Part shown: positions 11,476 through 22,774 of the stretch, piece by piece
How positions within the stretch are numbered: the stretch's first letter is position 1
Layout: the number at the start of each line of letters is the position of its first letter
Source of the DNA: Coprinus comatus
Taxonomy: Eukaryota; Basidiomycota; Agaricomycetes; Agaricales; Agaricaceae
Direction of reading: 5' to 3'
Length of the DNA: 64,000 nt
Assembly (NCBI GenBank): GCA_034638255.1
Contig: JAWPGT010000002.1
Span: 2,224,501-2,288,500, forward strand
Made by a program: the position numbers and the translations under genes
Notes under the pieces: model-generated
The model's input: only the letters and a program-made list of their open reading frames with translations
Database searches by the model: none
What the model was told of the DNA's origin: nothing

Positions 11476-12787
11476 CTATGTGACGGACCGCCCCTGTAAA
11501 TTGGTCTCTGGCTGACATGGAGGAATATCGAAGTGATCTGGAAGTGATTGATCCAGATTACGCGCAATTTCCTGCAGCTTTTCTGTGAGGCCCGACATAC
11601 ACGAATCACAAATTGTCACCCTTTTTCTCGCAGGACTGGAGCCCTCGTTGGGAATAAAGTTTTTTCTGTCACTATTTCGCAATTTTTCCTGCAACGCTTT
11701 ACAAATATAAAAAGGATCATGAATCACGTTCGGCTTGTTTTTACCCAGGTCTTCTATCATAACCTCCCACCAAGATTTCATCACAGTCATGTCGTGATTG
11801 ACATTACTGCAACTAAGTCCCGATACGCTTGGTGCGATGAACAGTCGATTACGAAGTTGCATCAATGACCAGAGGCCTCCTTGTAAGCGGCGAAGTCGTG
11901 ATATTTTGAGTGTAGGAATAGAAGGACTGGCATATGACACCATATCATCTCCGGTGAGAGAATTTGTAGCTCCTCCGCCCCCCACATTGAACACCCCAGT
12001 TCCTTTCAGGTATTCAAAATATATTTTTCCATGCAGCCGGCGAAGCTCTGGAAGATCCTCTACAACATCCAATATGGCATTGAATTTATCAAGGCTGAAT
12101 GGTTTGGAAGACATAGACTTCACCCACTCATCTTCAATGCGTCTAGATATTGAACTCCTTCCACATTGGCGGGTGAGGATAAGTAGTCGACCAACATCTT
12201 TCCATGGACCACATCTAGGAAGAAATTGTGCAGGATCATAAGCGCTATGTGTATCAAGAAGATCCAGTGCCCAATTACGGAGGCCTTGAAATTCATATTT
12301 GTGGGTAATGGCAAGAAGACTGATTAGCTTGGGAATGGTTGAAGTCTCCCATTTCAGCTCTTTTGAAACCTCCATTGGGCTGTCCAAAAACAATAGTAAG
12401 CGGGTAGATATTTACAACAATTTCCCAGTGCCCAATTTCACCTGGCATAGAGACCCCAGCAAAGAGCCTTGAAGTCCGCTAGACTATCTTGACACACAAT
12501 TGGGTTATCATCTGATTCTCCTTCACGGGGTAACGATGACCTTTCAGACTCGGTCTCGCCTTGAGAGTCGGATTGTGGCAGCGTGAACATAGTACTAAAG
12601 AAACCCGAGTTTTCTTCAAGAAGGGATCGATGGATCTAGCAGTAGCCCCTCAGAAATGTGAAGTTAGATAAGAGTTTGCACAAACTTTAAGTATCTCGTT
12701 ACAAACCAACAGCACGCAACTCCCATCAGAGAAATAGTATTTCTTCTTGACCCAGTCGAACAATTTATCTTGGGATAACGATGCCAT
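11476..12787 (-). CDS. BTB/POZ domain protein E
   Basis: Exons 12787-12686, 12635-12442, 12379-11476; phases agree, 399 residues. BTB core: YYFSDGSCVLLVCNEILK, IHRSLLEENSGFF, GESDDNPIVCQD, ALCWGLYA. The third exon reads MEVSKELKWETSTIPKLISL, THKYEFQGLRNW, CGPWKDVGRLLILTRQCG, then WSLMQLRNRLFIAP and ICDSC...LPDHFDIP. Undamaged. Strongly resembles protein G about 40 kb away (51438-52794), so the pair is a dispersed duplicate of one gene. Confidence 0.87.
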
Positions 12788-12896
12788 GGTTCTTCTCCCC
12801 CAACCACTTGAATTAAACAAGTTTTGCATAAGTGTCGTATCGTTGATAGCGAAGTCGAGAGTGACGTGACGTGACGATGAATCAGGATTACTATCT

Positions 12897-12906
12897 ATAT
12901 TTATAG
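12897..12906 (-). promoter_or_regulatory. TATA-like box upstream of BTB gene E
   Basis: CTATAAATAT-type sequence on the minus strand, about 110 bp before the ATG at 12787. Placement is plausible for a core promoter, but this is motif evidence only. Confidence 0.35.
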
Positions 12907-13396
12907 CACGTCATCTATAAAGTAGTTTTGAGTTCAAACGTTCAACGTTCAACGTCAACATGCGTGTTCTTGAGAATGGCTGGAGGATGGTACTACCTAT
13001 GTTTGTTTATACATTTTTTTGATGCACACTATCTTAGAAATGACTTTGCAACTTGAGAGTGGATCATTCCCTGTTCTTAACGAAGTGAAACAACAGATGA
13101 AGCTGAGTATTACTAACAAAAACGAGCTACTTTACTTTTATTAGTAATACCGGTATCCTATTATTCCCCGTGTCGTTGGGATGAGTGTTGTGGAAGAACC
13201 TCGCAGCTTGTTAAAACATATTTTATTTTTATTTTTATTAGCCCATATGTTGGTAGACATCTTGTAACTCCAGTCCGACATCGATTACTTATACCACTTA
13301 TTTATATCTGCATTGTTATACATTCATAACAAACCCGGGTGTATGCTCGATGAAACAAAAAAAAAATAGGTAAATACTTCGCCCAGCGGGGTGCAT

Positions 13397-13403
13397 TATA
13401 AAT
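13397..13403 (+). promoter_or_regulatory. TATA box of the thiolase gene
   Basis: TATAAAT lies only 17 bp before the first ATG (13420). A start site about 30 bp downstream would favour the second in-frame ATG (13456). Confidence 0.45.
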
Positions 13404-13419
13404 CCTATAGTGTTTGTTC

Positions 13420-14716
13420 ATGGCCTCCTGCCCACAACCTTCCACACCGACCGTTATGTCCAAGTCTGCCAATTACCAACGCATTCTGGAAAAGAATGAT
13501 GACGATGTTGTTATTGTCTCCGCCATCCGCTCTGCCATAACCAAGGCCAAGAAGGGTGGCTTCAAGGATACCGAGGCCGACTTCATTCTTTCGAATGTCC
13601 TCCGTAATGTCTATGAGCGTGTCAACTTAGACCCCAGGCTCATCGAGGATATTGCCGTTGGTAACGTCCTCCTTCCTATTGGTGGTGCTTCCCAGACTCG
13701 TATGGCCGCTCTCCATGCGGGCATTCCCAACACTACCTCACTCAACACTGTCAACCGCCAATGTTCATCTGGTCTTACTGCCATTACCCAAATTGCCAAT
13801 GCTATAAAATTTGGCCAGATCGACATCGGTATTGGTATGTGATATTCGTGCACGCGATGATGTTCAAATGCTTACCTTTAATTTCTTAGGTGCTGGTGTT
13901 GAGTTCATGACCAGCGGTTATGGTCCCTTTGCCGTATCTGAGGAGGTTCTAGACAACCAGGAGTCTAAGGACTGCCTTATTCCCATGGGTGTCACCTCCG
14001 ACAACGTCGCCAAAGACTTCAATATCAGCCGTGCCGTTCAGGACGCATTTGCTGCCAAGTCCTTCCAGAAGGCTGCTGCTGCCAATAAGGCTGGTAAATT
14101 TAAGGACGAGATCGTACCTATTAAGGTAAAGATCATTGATCCGAAGACAGAGAAGAAGATTGAGATCATTGTTGACTCTGATGATGGTGTCCGTGATGGC
14201 GTCACCACCGAAATTCTTACTAAACTCAAGCCCGCTTTTTCCAAGGATGGTACCACCCATGCTGGTAATTCCGCCCAAGTTTCCGATGGTGCTGCTGCCG
14301 TCCTCCTCACCCGCCGTTCTGTCGCCAAGAAACTCGGTCTCCCTATCCTTGGCAAGTTCGTTAACGCTGTCACTATTGGTGTTCCCCCACGCATCATGGG
14401 TGTCGGCCCAGCTTTCGCTATTCCCAAGGTTCTAAAGCTTGTTGGCCTCACAACAGATGATATTGATTTCTACGAGATCAACGAGGCTTTCGCCAGCCAG
14501 GCTGTCATGTGTATTGAACACCTAAAACTTCCCTACGAAAAGGTCAACATCAATGGTGGCGCTATTGCCATAGGTCACCCTCTCGGATGTACTGGCACTC
14601 GTCAAGTTGTTACCGGTCTTAACATCTCCAAGCAGACAGGTGGTCGTATATTCGTTACATCAACATGCAATGGTTCTGGAATGGGTATGGCTGTTGTCTT
14701 CGTTAGTGAGCATTAG
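13420..14716 (+). CDS. POT1: 3-ketoacyl-CoA thiolase (acetyl-CoA acyltransferase)
   Basis: Exons 13420-13834 and 13890-14716 (55-nt intron) give 413 residues, or 401 if the ATG at 13456 is used, which the nearby TATA box favours. The last step of fatty-acid beta-oxidation: CoA-dependent cleavage of 3-ketoacyl-CoA. Seen: nucleophile Cys in NRQCSSG (residue 115 from the first ATG), NEAFASQ, GGAIAIGHPLGCTGTRQ with the catalytic His, and the second Cys in TCNGSGMGM. Length and order fit the peroxisomal POT1 class (DVVIVSAIRSAI). I cannot see a convincing PTS2 near the N-terminus, and the C-terminus (SEH) is not a PTS1, so location is uncertain. Intact; a mitochondrial or cytosolic thiolase remains possible. 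Confidence 0.93.
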
Positions 14717-15501
14717 ATGTGGGGACGAGATTGGGATTTTCTGTGGATCGTATTCAATGTTTTATAGTTTTATTTCATGCATGTTATTATCATCATTATA
14801 TGTATAAAACAATGGTCTCACAAGTCCAATATCAATATCATCACGTTCTACATCTACATTCAATACCGATCTTGTTTGTTCTACTATTGAATTCTACTAG
14901 GTATTATGATCATTCATTCAGACGTCTGCTGGGTAACAATAGGTACCACACCTTGAACGACCTCTCTCTCTGTCCATGTCAAGAACAAACAAATCCATGG
15001 GAAATATGTGTGCCATCCAAGCCACTGAACTCGCGTTGGAGAAGCAAATTCTGACCTCTAATACCAAAATACTCAGTTCCGAATCACCTAGAATCAATGT
15101 CCACTATCTGCCCGAAATACTCTCCGCAGTCTTCTGCACGCATGCGATGGAAACGCATCTGAAGGGAGTATTCTGTCAATCAAACTCGGTGCCATATGCT
15201 CCGAATGGCACCACATTGCAGGGACTGCACATCAAGATAGTTAGGATTAGGGATTATGAGGGTTTTAATCAGAAAAAGCGTTGGTTCTTTAACAGTTCTT
15301 TTGAACTTTGTCTTTAAGGAACTTTTTTTTTCATCACTAATTAGGTGAACGATTCAAGTAAAACATGAAGGGAAAAAATCGGGAAAAATTCTAAACCTCA
15401 CAGAAATTCCAGAAACGGAGCGTAGAAACTAACAATATAATACCGACATGAATCAGTGTTTCTTTGTGTATTCATACCACCCCTTATCATTGTTTGCCAA
15501 C
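14717..15501. other. Intergenic, thiolase to MYND pseudogene
   Basis: Convergent 3' regions. A 113-codon open frame at 14976-15317 has no recognisable domain and I do not call it. Confidence 0.5.
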
Positions 15502-16950
15502 TTACCCTATTCCTATTTCCTCACCTCCTGACCCAGCTCCTTCGCAGTGATTTTCCCATGTTGCTGTTTCTTTATTAACCCAAGCATCACGGTCATCTAG
15601 GTCTGGCATTCCATCGCACTTTCCAGGATCGGGAGCAAACCGATGTTTGGGCGGTTCATCTGGGTAACCCAAGTAATCCCTACGATGCAGGTTATCAATC
15701 ATACAAAACACCTTGGTCTGTGTGATTTCCACAGCAAAAGCTTCTTCAAATTTATGTCCCACATGTTCCATGAAAGGACAGAATACCTTTATCTCAGAAT
15801 TTCCTCAATCATCCCGATCCCAATGCCTCACAATCGCTTGTAACACCTCATTATTCAATGCCGAGAATCTCTGCTTCTCGTAATGAATAGTCGGACTTTA
15901 TCCCGCATTTCTCGGGTCAAAAAATATCCTCCGAGTTGATCTATTTTAAAGTTGGGTAACCCAGATGATTAGGTATGTACGGTCCTGGATCATTCACAAC
16001 TGTACACCTATTAAAAGTGAAAGAGTATAAATCCAGTAGGAAGTCGTTTCCTTTGAGCGCTTTGAAGTATATCCAATAGTGGTCGTTGGGATCTTGGACT
16101 CGAAAAAAGTCAAAACCACCATCATTTTTAGGAACGAAATAGCCAAACGTATCCTCTGTGTTCACCGCGATACTCCCTTTACAAATCCCAAAATCAGCGA
16201 TGGGACTACCTTCACAATTCAATCGGACCCGTTGATTAAATCGATCAGGATCATCGTCGAAGGCTGAATCGAAACTGAGATCATAGGTCGTGGTGTACAT
16301 TTCCGCCAACAAAGAGGAGCAGATTGAGAGGCATATAGGAAGGGCGTGACCTTCCCGAAGTATCCTGAAGAAGAGTTTATTTCCTTATTACCGAACTTGA
16401 TACAGTTGGCCACCACTTCTCCAATGATAGCGCCCCTTGTGAATCAACCATATCCATAGGGTCAATATTGCCAAGAAAAATGACGTTGGAGGTCTCGTCG
16501 GGGAGTGTGTAAGCTCTGGAGTTGGGTACCGGGTCATTAATTATTTGATGGGAAAAGCTGGGTGTTCTGCTAGCATATGATGCATCCGATCGAGTCCTGC
16601 TAGATAAGCAAGAAATGGCCAAAAAGTATGTAAGTCTAGGCGTTGAATGTTTCCCTTCCCTATAGTATGAAAGTCACTTAACAAAGTCACCCCTCGACAT
16701 AGTGTTCGCGCACCACATATCCTTTTATGCTTCTTCCGACCTGCGTTTTGGCAATCAAGAGAACAGTAGATACGCTAAAGGCTGTGTGGTGAGATGCTAA
16801 ACAATTGAAGTTTAAGTTAAAGTTTTTATTCACCTCACCACACGATGAGCAAAGTTTTAAATTAGTGTCATTGCCACAAACACAACACTTGTCGAGCTGC
16901 TGGAGAGGGACATAAACGACACGACCATCGGTGACAGAATTAACATTCAT
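15502..16950 (-). pseudogene. MYND zinc-finger protein, multiply disrupted
   Basis: Exon 1 (16950-16834) and the start of exon 2 (from 16774) together make a full MYND finger: CCVCGNDTNLKLCSSCG, then IYCSLDCQ and KKHKRIC. The body then carries Agaricomycete-type sequence (TFWPFLAYLAGLDR, HQIINDPVPN, IDPMDMVDSQGALSLEKWWP, LLAEMYTTTYD, GYFLTREMRDKVRLFI, VFCPFMEHVGHKFEEAF). The frame breaks near 16553-16556 (one A short), near 16385-16395, near 15950-15960 and near 15875, and a TGA falls after HWDRDD near 15811. Each fragment is itself well preserved. Role of the family is unknown; MYND fingers bind proline-rich partners. Called a pseudogene, with consensus errors as the alternative. Confidence 0.65.
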
Positions 16951-17703
16951 CGAAGTAGAGGACAAGAAGTGAAAATGGTTAAAATCGATTACGTGGCATG
17001 ACGTCTAAGACCAAGTCTGAGACACCCCAAGCATATACCTCTAGTTCCACCCGTTTGAGTAAGTCTTGTTCAGTTGAACAGTATATTGGAGTATGCAGAC
17101 TCAAAACAGAATACCAGCATGCCCTTACGTGCGGGATGGAATAATTTACAACGGAAGTGCGCTTCCAGACTCACTGCAGTCTGCCGGAAGATCAGTGAAT
17201 GACCTGTGCTTTATCGGATGAGTACTCGAAATATGTGGTAGCTTCATGGTGTATTATATGTTGAACCTTAAGGTATGAGTTGGTAGAGTCGGTCGAAGCC
17301 AGGTCGAAGCCAAAATAGAATAAAACTGAAATCACGTGCAACGCAATCCTTATGGTTGATTTCGTTACTTATTATTCTCCGTTGTGCTCGCCTTGTACTC
17401 CCTGGCGGATCTAAACATACGTACAACGCGTTCCATTTAACCCATCTTTGATTAAAACGGTTAACAAGCGTAGTTATACCGTGCATCTGGCAACTATCAT
17501 CACAACGTCACGCACATCAGACTCTTGCTAGACAACCAGCTTTGGGCGGCCTTGCAACTACCCCATGAAACCCATTGCAACAATATAAACATATGTCACC
17601 TATGGTAAATCTTTCCATGAGGTGAGGTTAAAATACGGAAGCCTGCAACACGCCCGCAACTCAACCCTCGTTCACCAATGCCTCTTTGACTTTACTTCCC
17701 CCT
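16951..17703. other. Intergenic
   Basis: Divergent upstream region. A 72-codon minus-strand frame at 17268-17486 lacks any domain signal. Nothing else seen. Confidence 0.5.
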
Positions 17704-19194
17704 ATGCATTCACACAGTTATGGGCCAGGGGCCCTTCTCGTCCTTTTGTCTCTCTTTTTCTGTATTCTAAATTCTGTTTCCGCCGTGTCGGTGAATCGAA
17801 CTATCGATGATACCTTTGGAGATTCGGAAACGGGCAAGATCCCTATTTTCGCTCCTCGAATGAGCGGGGTGTGGAAAGACCAAACATGTCAAGATTGCCG
17901 AATCGTACCGGATACAAAGCTGGCCTTTGAACATACGTACACTTCTGCGACATATATTCCACGAAACGGACCTGTTAACATTACAATGGATTTTAATGGT
18001 TAGTTTCATCATCATCCCACGAATTTCAAACCAATGCTCACTTCAAGACTAGGAACCGCAGTCTATGTGTTCTTGATAGTCTCCAATCAAAAGGACCCAA
18101 GTTTCGTACGCAACACAAATTGCGTCTTCAAATTGGATGGGCAAATAGCTGGAAAATTTGACCATGTCCCAGACCTTTCAAGACCTGAGATTGAATTCCA
18201 CGTCCTCGCATTTGCAAAGAAGGATATACCATTTGGTCAACATACACTCATCACCGCAATTGAAAATATCGATACTAACTCATACATTAATTTTGACTAT
18301 GCCATCTACACGTGAGCTTGAAGTCATTGTATTAATTCTTCGAATACTGATACTAGAATAATGGAGATCAGTTACGACAGTCCATTTGCTTTTAATTCTA
18401 ATGATACAACCCCTTCTGGTACAGCCTCACCGATGACAGGAGGATCAGACTCAACATCACCTGAAACCACACCAACAGATCGCTCGAAGGCAGGCGTAAT
18501 AGCAGGGGGTCTCATAGGTGGCGTTGCGTGCACCACTATAATCATCATCCTATGGTGGTTCTACTTCCACCGCCCCAGAAGAAACCAAACTCAGAAGCCT
18601 GATTTACTCAGTGATGACAGTGGTTCCGATAATTTCATACTCCCTATGCATCAGAGACAGGATTCCAACCGACGCCCAGCTCATCTACCTCTTAATCCAC
18701 CCCAAAGAGATATACTCAACACATTTGCTGCTACAGACACTCCTTTCGACAACACGAGCTTACAGTCTTCTTCCGATCATACCGGTCCTTCAAATCCACA
18801 AATTATTTCGGAAATACCCACAACGCACCATCACCACCATCGTCCCCATCATCATATACCCATGCATACTACCAATCCCGATCAACAACGCGCTTCCCAA
18901 ATTCTAGAAGAAGAATTGAATAATCGACTTTGGAAGATGCAGGACGAAGTTGATGTTTTGACTGCACGCCTCATGACCTTGGAGTCAGCCTCTACTGTCA
19001 GCTCTATAACCGGTGCCCCATATCCACGCCCTCCAAGTCCGCATTCAAAGATGAACCAAGATATGGATAAACACGGAGGAATAAACAGCATCCCAGAATT
19101 GAAAATGCGAATTAACTTATTACATCAACAAATCAAGGAGTTGAGATCTCCACAAATTCTTGGTTTGACAGATGACCCACCTAGTTATTCATAG
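17704..19194 (+). CDS. Single-pass membrane protein with secreted ectodomain
   Basis: Exons 17704-17998, 18053-18311, 18357-19194; phases agree, 463 residues. Signal peptide (GALLVLLSLFFCILNSVSA), then an ectodomain beginning VNRTIDDTFGD with GTAVYVFLIV and a closing FDYAIYT, as in many Agaricomycete membrane proteins. After a Ser/Thr-rich stalk comes one transmembrane helix (KAGVIAGGLIGGVACTTIII) and a cytoplasmic tail with a His-rich patch, a short coiled coil (LEEELNNRLWKMQDEVDVL) and a DPPSYS end, which resembles a PPxY signal. The ectodomain may bind carbohydrate, but that is inference. The start is the ATG directly before the hydrophobic segment. Intact. Confidence 0.82.
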
Positions 19195-20351
19195 GCTGCT
19201 GCCACAATCAATCATGTATTCATAGTACCTACACTAACATTTTAATCCTCATAATCAATAGTAAGGCCACAAAAACTTTGCATTCATTTTTTATACCTGT
19301 ACTATAGACGAAGCGCTCAAATATTATATTCGAATATTTGAACCCTAATGTTGTATATTATATTCTTGTGCCTATACTTACCACGTTGTTCATCCTCATC
19401 GCTATTGAGTCTTCATCGTTTTTTATCACAATTCTTGCCATATCGCTATAGAGTTTATCTAAATATTGCAATTCTTCTAGTATTATAATCTATGCTAATG
19501 TCTCCTGGAGTATCATCCGGTACTTCACATTCTAACTCGTTGTTCATGTCACAGCAACTTCTGATGTTGTTCTGAACTTGGGAGTCTCTCGGCCTCTTTA
19601 AGAGAATGCCCTCTTTGTCGGATTATCACCTCAATTAACATCGACGGCCAATGAGGTAAAATTGGGTGTGAGGTCAAGTGCTCAAGTGCTCAGCGCTCAG
19701 CTTCAGGGCTAGCCTTAAAGACATCATGATATTTCGCCAACATGAACGGTGTCCTTGCAATTGGAAACGCCTTTGTTGATTTTCTTAGAATCATACAGGA
19801 TAACAAGTGGACCAATGGCTCGGTGTCACTTCGATAAAATAAGTTCGCACTATCACCGTTGCACTACATTATATGCTGATCGAGAATCGAGATGTAGTAA
19901 TTGATTCTCGTCATGTCCAGATTTAACTAACCATCAGTGGCAGTAAACATGAATTGCACTTCTTGAGGTCTAGTGAGCTCTTGGCAGCACTAGTGTCTCC
20001 GACGTTCATGACCAAAAATAGAGTGCAACCTATCATGGGGTCATGTTTTGAGTGCCCTGAGTCTGTTGCTACACCATCATCGCCTCAGTCAGCTGAGTCG
20101 TGCACTAGTGGTGGGGTCCGTTTCACATAGCGATGTTCACAAAACGGCCAGTACAAATACTACAATCCAGTAGACCCACCATCAATTTTTGAAACCTCTT
20201 CGGATATGGGTGGATGATCAGATTCAAGAATGATGTATTAATACTCAGCTCAGCACATTCGTTTCTTGAACGCCGGCAGGGTTTCATTATAAAGTCCACT
20301 TCTGAAGCCTGCTTAAACCCAATTATAACTTCATTTTTCCACCACCGTACT
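19195..20351. other. Intergenic, 1.15 kb
   Basis: AT-rich, no open frame of note on either strand. It includes the presumed promoter of the DUF6533 gene. Confidence 0.5.
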
Positions 20352-22471
20352 ATGAGTGATACAGCTGCTATGCTTGAATACTACGGTGTGACTGCCGATG
20401 ATATACTACTAGATGCAATAACCGTTCGATTTATGGGGTATATGTACTGTTAGTTCCTAGCTTCCTTCGCTTCATGCAAAATTTCTGACTATTCTTATTC
20501 AGACTCATTACTCACAGTTTGTGTATACGACTTCTTGTGCCGACTATCACGAGAGGTACGTCTGGTTCAGTTGAAACTATCGGGCAATGAGTTCATGCAG
20601 ATATGTAGGTCAAATATGTTCACATGTATTTCCATCCCACTGCTTCAAATATACCACAGCCTGTTAGTTTAACGAGATTCATGTAGGAAACGTTGTTGGT
20701 CCTTAGTTCGTATCATCTATATTTTGATTGGAGTAATGGTTTTGGTTACTATTTTGTACGAGGTTTTTACTTTTATCCTATGATGATTTGTAGGCTGATT
20801 ATCTCTCAGACTATCACATTATCGTAAGTTAGAATGCACCGATATGTGTCTTACGATGTCTTATGTTGAAAATTGGACATTTGATTTAAACAAAATAGTT
20901 ATGGTGAACACAATTCCGTCTGTTAAAGTGAGTTAGAACAATGACTTCTGAAATTACGTCATTTCTGAGTTAAAATAGATGTAAACTTCCCTTATATCCT
21001 ACCTCAACTACTCTAAAAGCATTACAGATGCATGGCCCTTACTCCCATACGATTCTTGTTTGTCCTTCATCTTTTTCTTACCTTAAACGGATTCAAATTT
21101 GCAATTACCAGATTCATTGATGTATTGCTTCCTGGCGCTATTAAAACATTACTTGTATTGCGGCTGCGTGCATTGTGGAATAACAATCTACTAGGTGATA
21201 TTACATCCCAATTGTTATATACAGTCTTACTCATCTGGCGACCTCTGATATAGTTTCAGTGATACTTGCCTTTGCGGTACTATGTGAGTTTTTATACCTA
21301 GTACATCTATCAAGAGACATTAGTCATAAGATTATTGAACGTTACTATTGCTAGTGGAGATTGGTGTAAGTTATCACTCTCGGTAGCCCTGACTTTCATA
21401 CTCATTGTTGCTTCAGGCTGGACTGTTAATAACAGTATATCAATCTATCCAAAACTCAACCGTGAAGATAGCTCCTCCTATCCATGGATGTATTTTTGAG
21501 TATTCATCCAAAAAGGTGTTAAGAATAACTATATATTTGGCGGGTTTACTCTGGTGAGTGCCTCAATCTGTTCACATTGCAACTTTTTTCTGTAAAATAT
21601 ATCATTGCCTCAGGTTCTAACTAGTCTTATATTTTACTAGGGGTCTTCGAGTATCCGCTACTGGTACGTCACCCAGACCACAATCAAAAAAAAATGAATC
21701 AAAGTCATACCAAATTAACAGGCCTTGAACTTGCACTTACTTTTGTCAAGCTGTTCCAATTTCTTCATGATGCGAGACTACTACGAGCTAGTATATTCAC
21801 ATCCAACATATTGGGGACTCTCAGGGAAATGACACCTGTCCTATATGTATTTTACCGTGACGGTACCCTTTATTTTATCCCGTAAGAGATTATTTAGTAT
21901 TTTTGAACAATGGATAATGTATGTACTAACAACGGTATTTCCTTGGTAGGATACTTGGTAAGTCCATTCAAGACGAATACCTATGACTGAGTACTGATGC
22001 ATTAACTGGGTATACCCTACTCTCAGTCATTAGTTCTTTTGGTTTCTTTGAGAAGACTGGCATTACCCAGATAACAGTATTATCTGTTGTTGACTGGACC
22101 ACGTACGTGTTTTCCCTTTCAATTCTTTAAGATCAATCCATGTAAATTTGTTCCCATTGAATAGCTGTCTTGGAGTGGTTTATTACCTATGTGTATGTCT
22201 AACTTAACGCTTGTGATATCCAAAGGGGCTGACAAAACATCTACAGGGAACTCGATTGATTTTGAACCTTCGTGAAGCAAATTGCAAACTCACCGAAGGT
22301 TTGGTAGCGCGACAAGTTACAACTTTACGTTTTACAATTGGTACTACTCATCAATATGAGTCCTATGACTCGAACGAATGTCAGTCAGAAGAGCGTGTAC
22401 GGTTTGATGAAGGGGAATCAATCACCACTGAAATAGAGGAAGTGGAAAGTCGCCAGGACAACTGGAGCTAG
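20352..22471 (+). CDS. DUF6533-family seven-helix membrane protein A
   Basis: A gene of many tiny exons. Clear parts: exon 1 20352-20448 (MSDTAAMLEYYGVTADDILL...), exon 2 20503-20555 (SLLTVCVYDFLCRLSRE), a membrane exon near 20700-20770 (SLVRIIYILIGVMVLVTIL), one near 21120-21190 (KTLLVLRLRALWNNN), one near 21720-21876 (ELALTFVKLFQFLHDARLL to VFYRDGTLYFIP), and the last exon 22247-22471 (GTRLILNLREANCKLTEG). The order matches DUF6533 proteins: N-terminal YD motif, seven hydrophobic segments, a YRDG loop and a short acidic tail. Function unknown; a receptor-like role is only a guess from topology. Internal splice sites between 20556 and 22246 were not all resolved, so the end points are firmer than the middle. 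Confidence 0.7.
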
Positions 22472-22774
22472 CTTGTACTATATAATACTAAATATTTCTA
22501 TGTATATCTCTTAGGTGGTCAGGGATATAGTGTCATAATTTTTTTTTCTCAGTATTAGAAATGAAAATATTGTGAAAGAACAGGATAAAACCGCTAACCC
22601 ATTCGTGAATTAATCATCCCGGGGTCGAAAACACAAGTCCATCTCAAGCTCAGACACTGGACCCAGAGAGAACTTGAGAGAACGAAAATCAATTGGATTT
22701 TTACATAGGACATTACAACTAATAACAATCTCAAAATCTCAACCTAACAAATAACAAATAGCACCATAAAACCT

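Larger units (their letters stand above)
12788..13419. other. Divergent intergenic region, BTB E / thiolase
   Basis: Shared upstream region of two divergent genes. It holds a repeated CGTTCAACGTTCAACGTCAAC stretch near 12937-12958 and AT-rich sequence. No gene seen. Confidence 0.5.

Noticed and set aside
14038..14451. 137-codon open frame antisense to the thiolase
   Set aside because: Mirror of a strongly conserved gene with biased codon use; no protein features.
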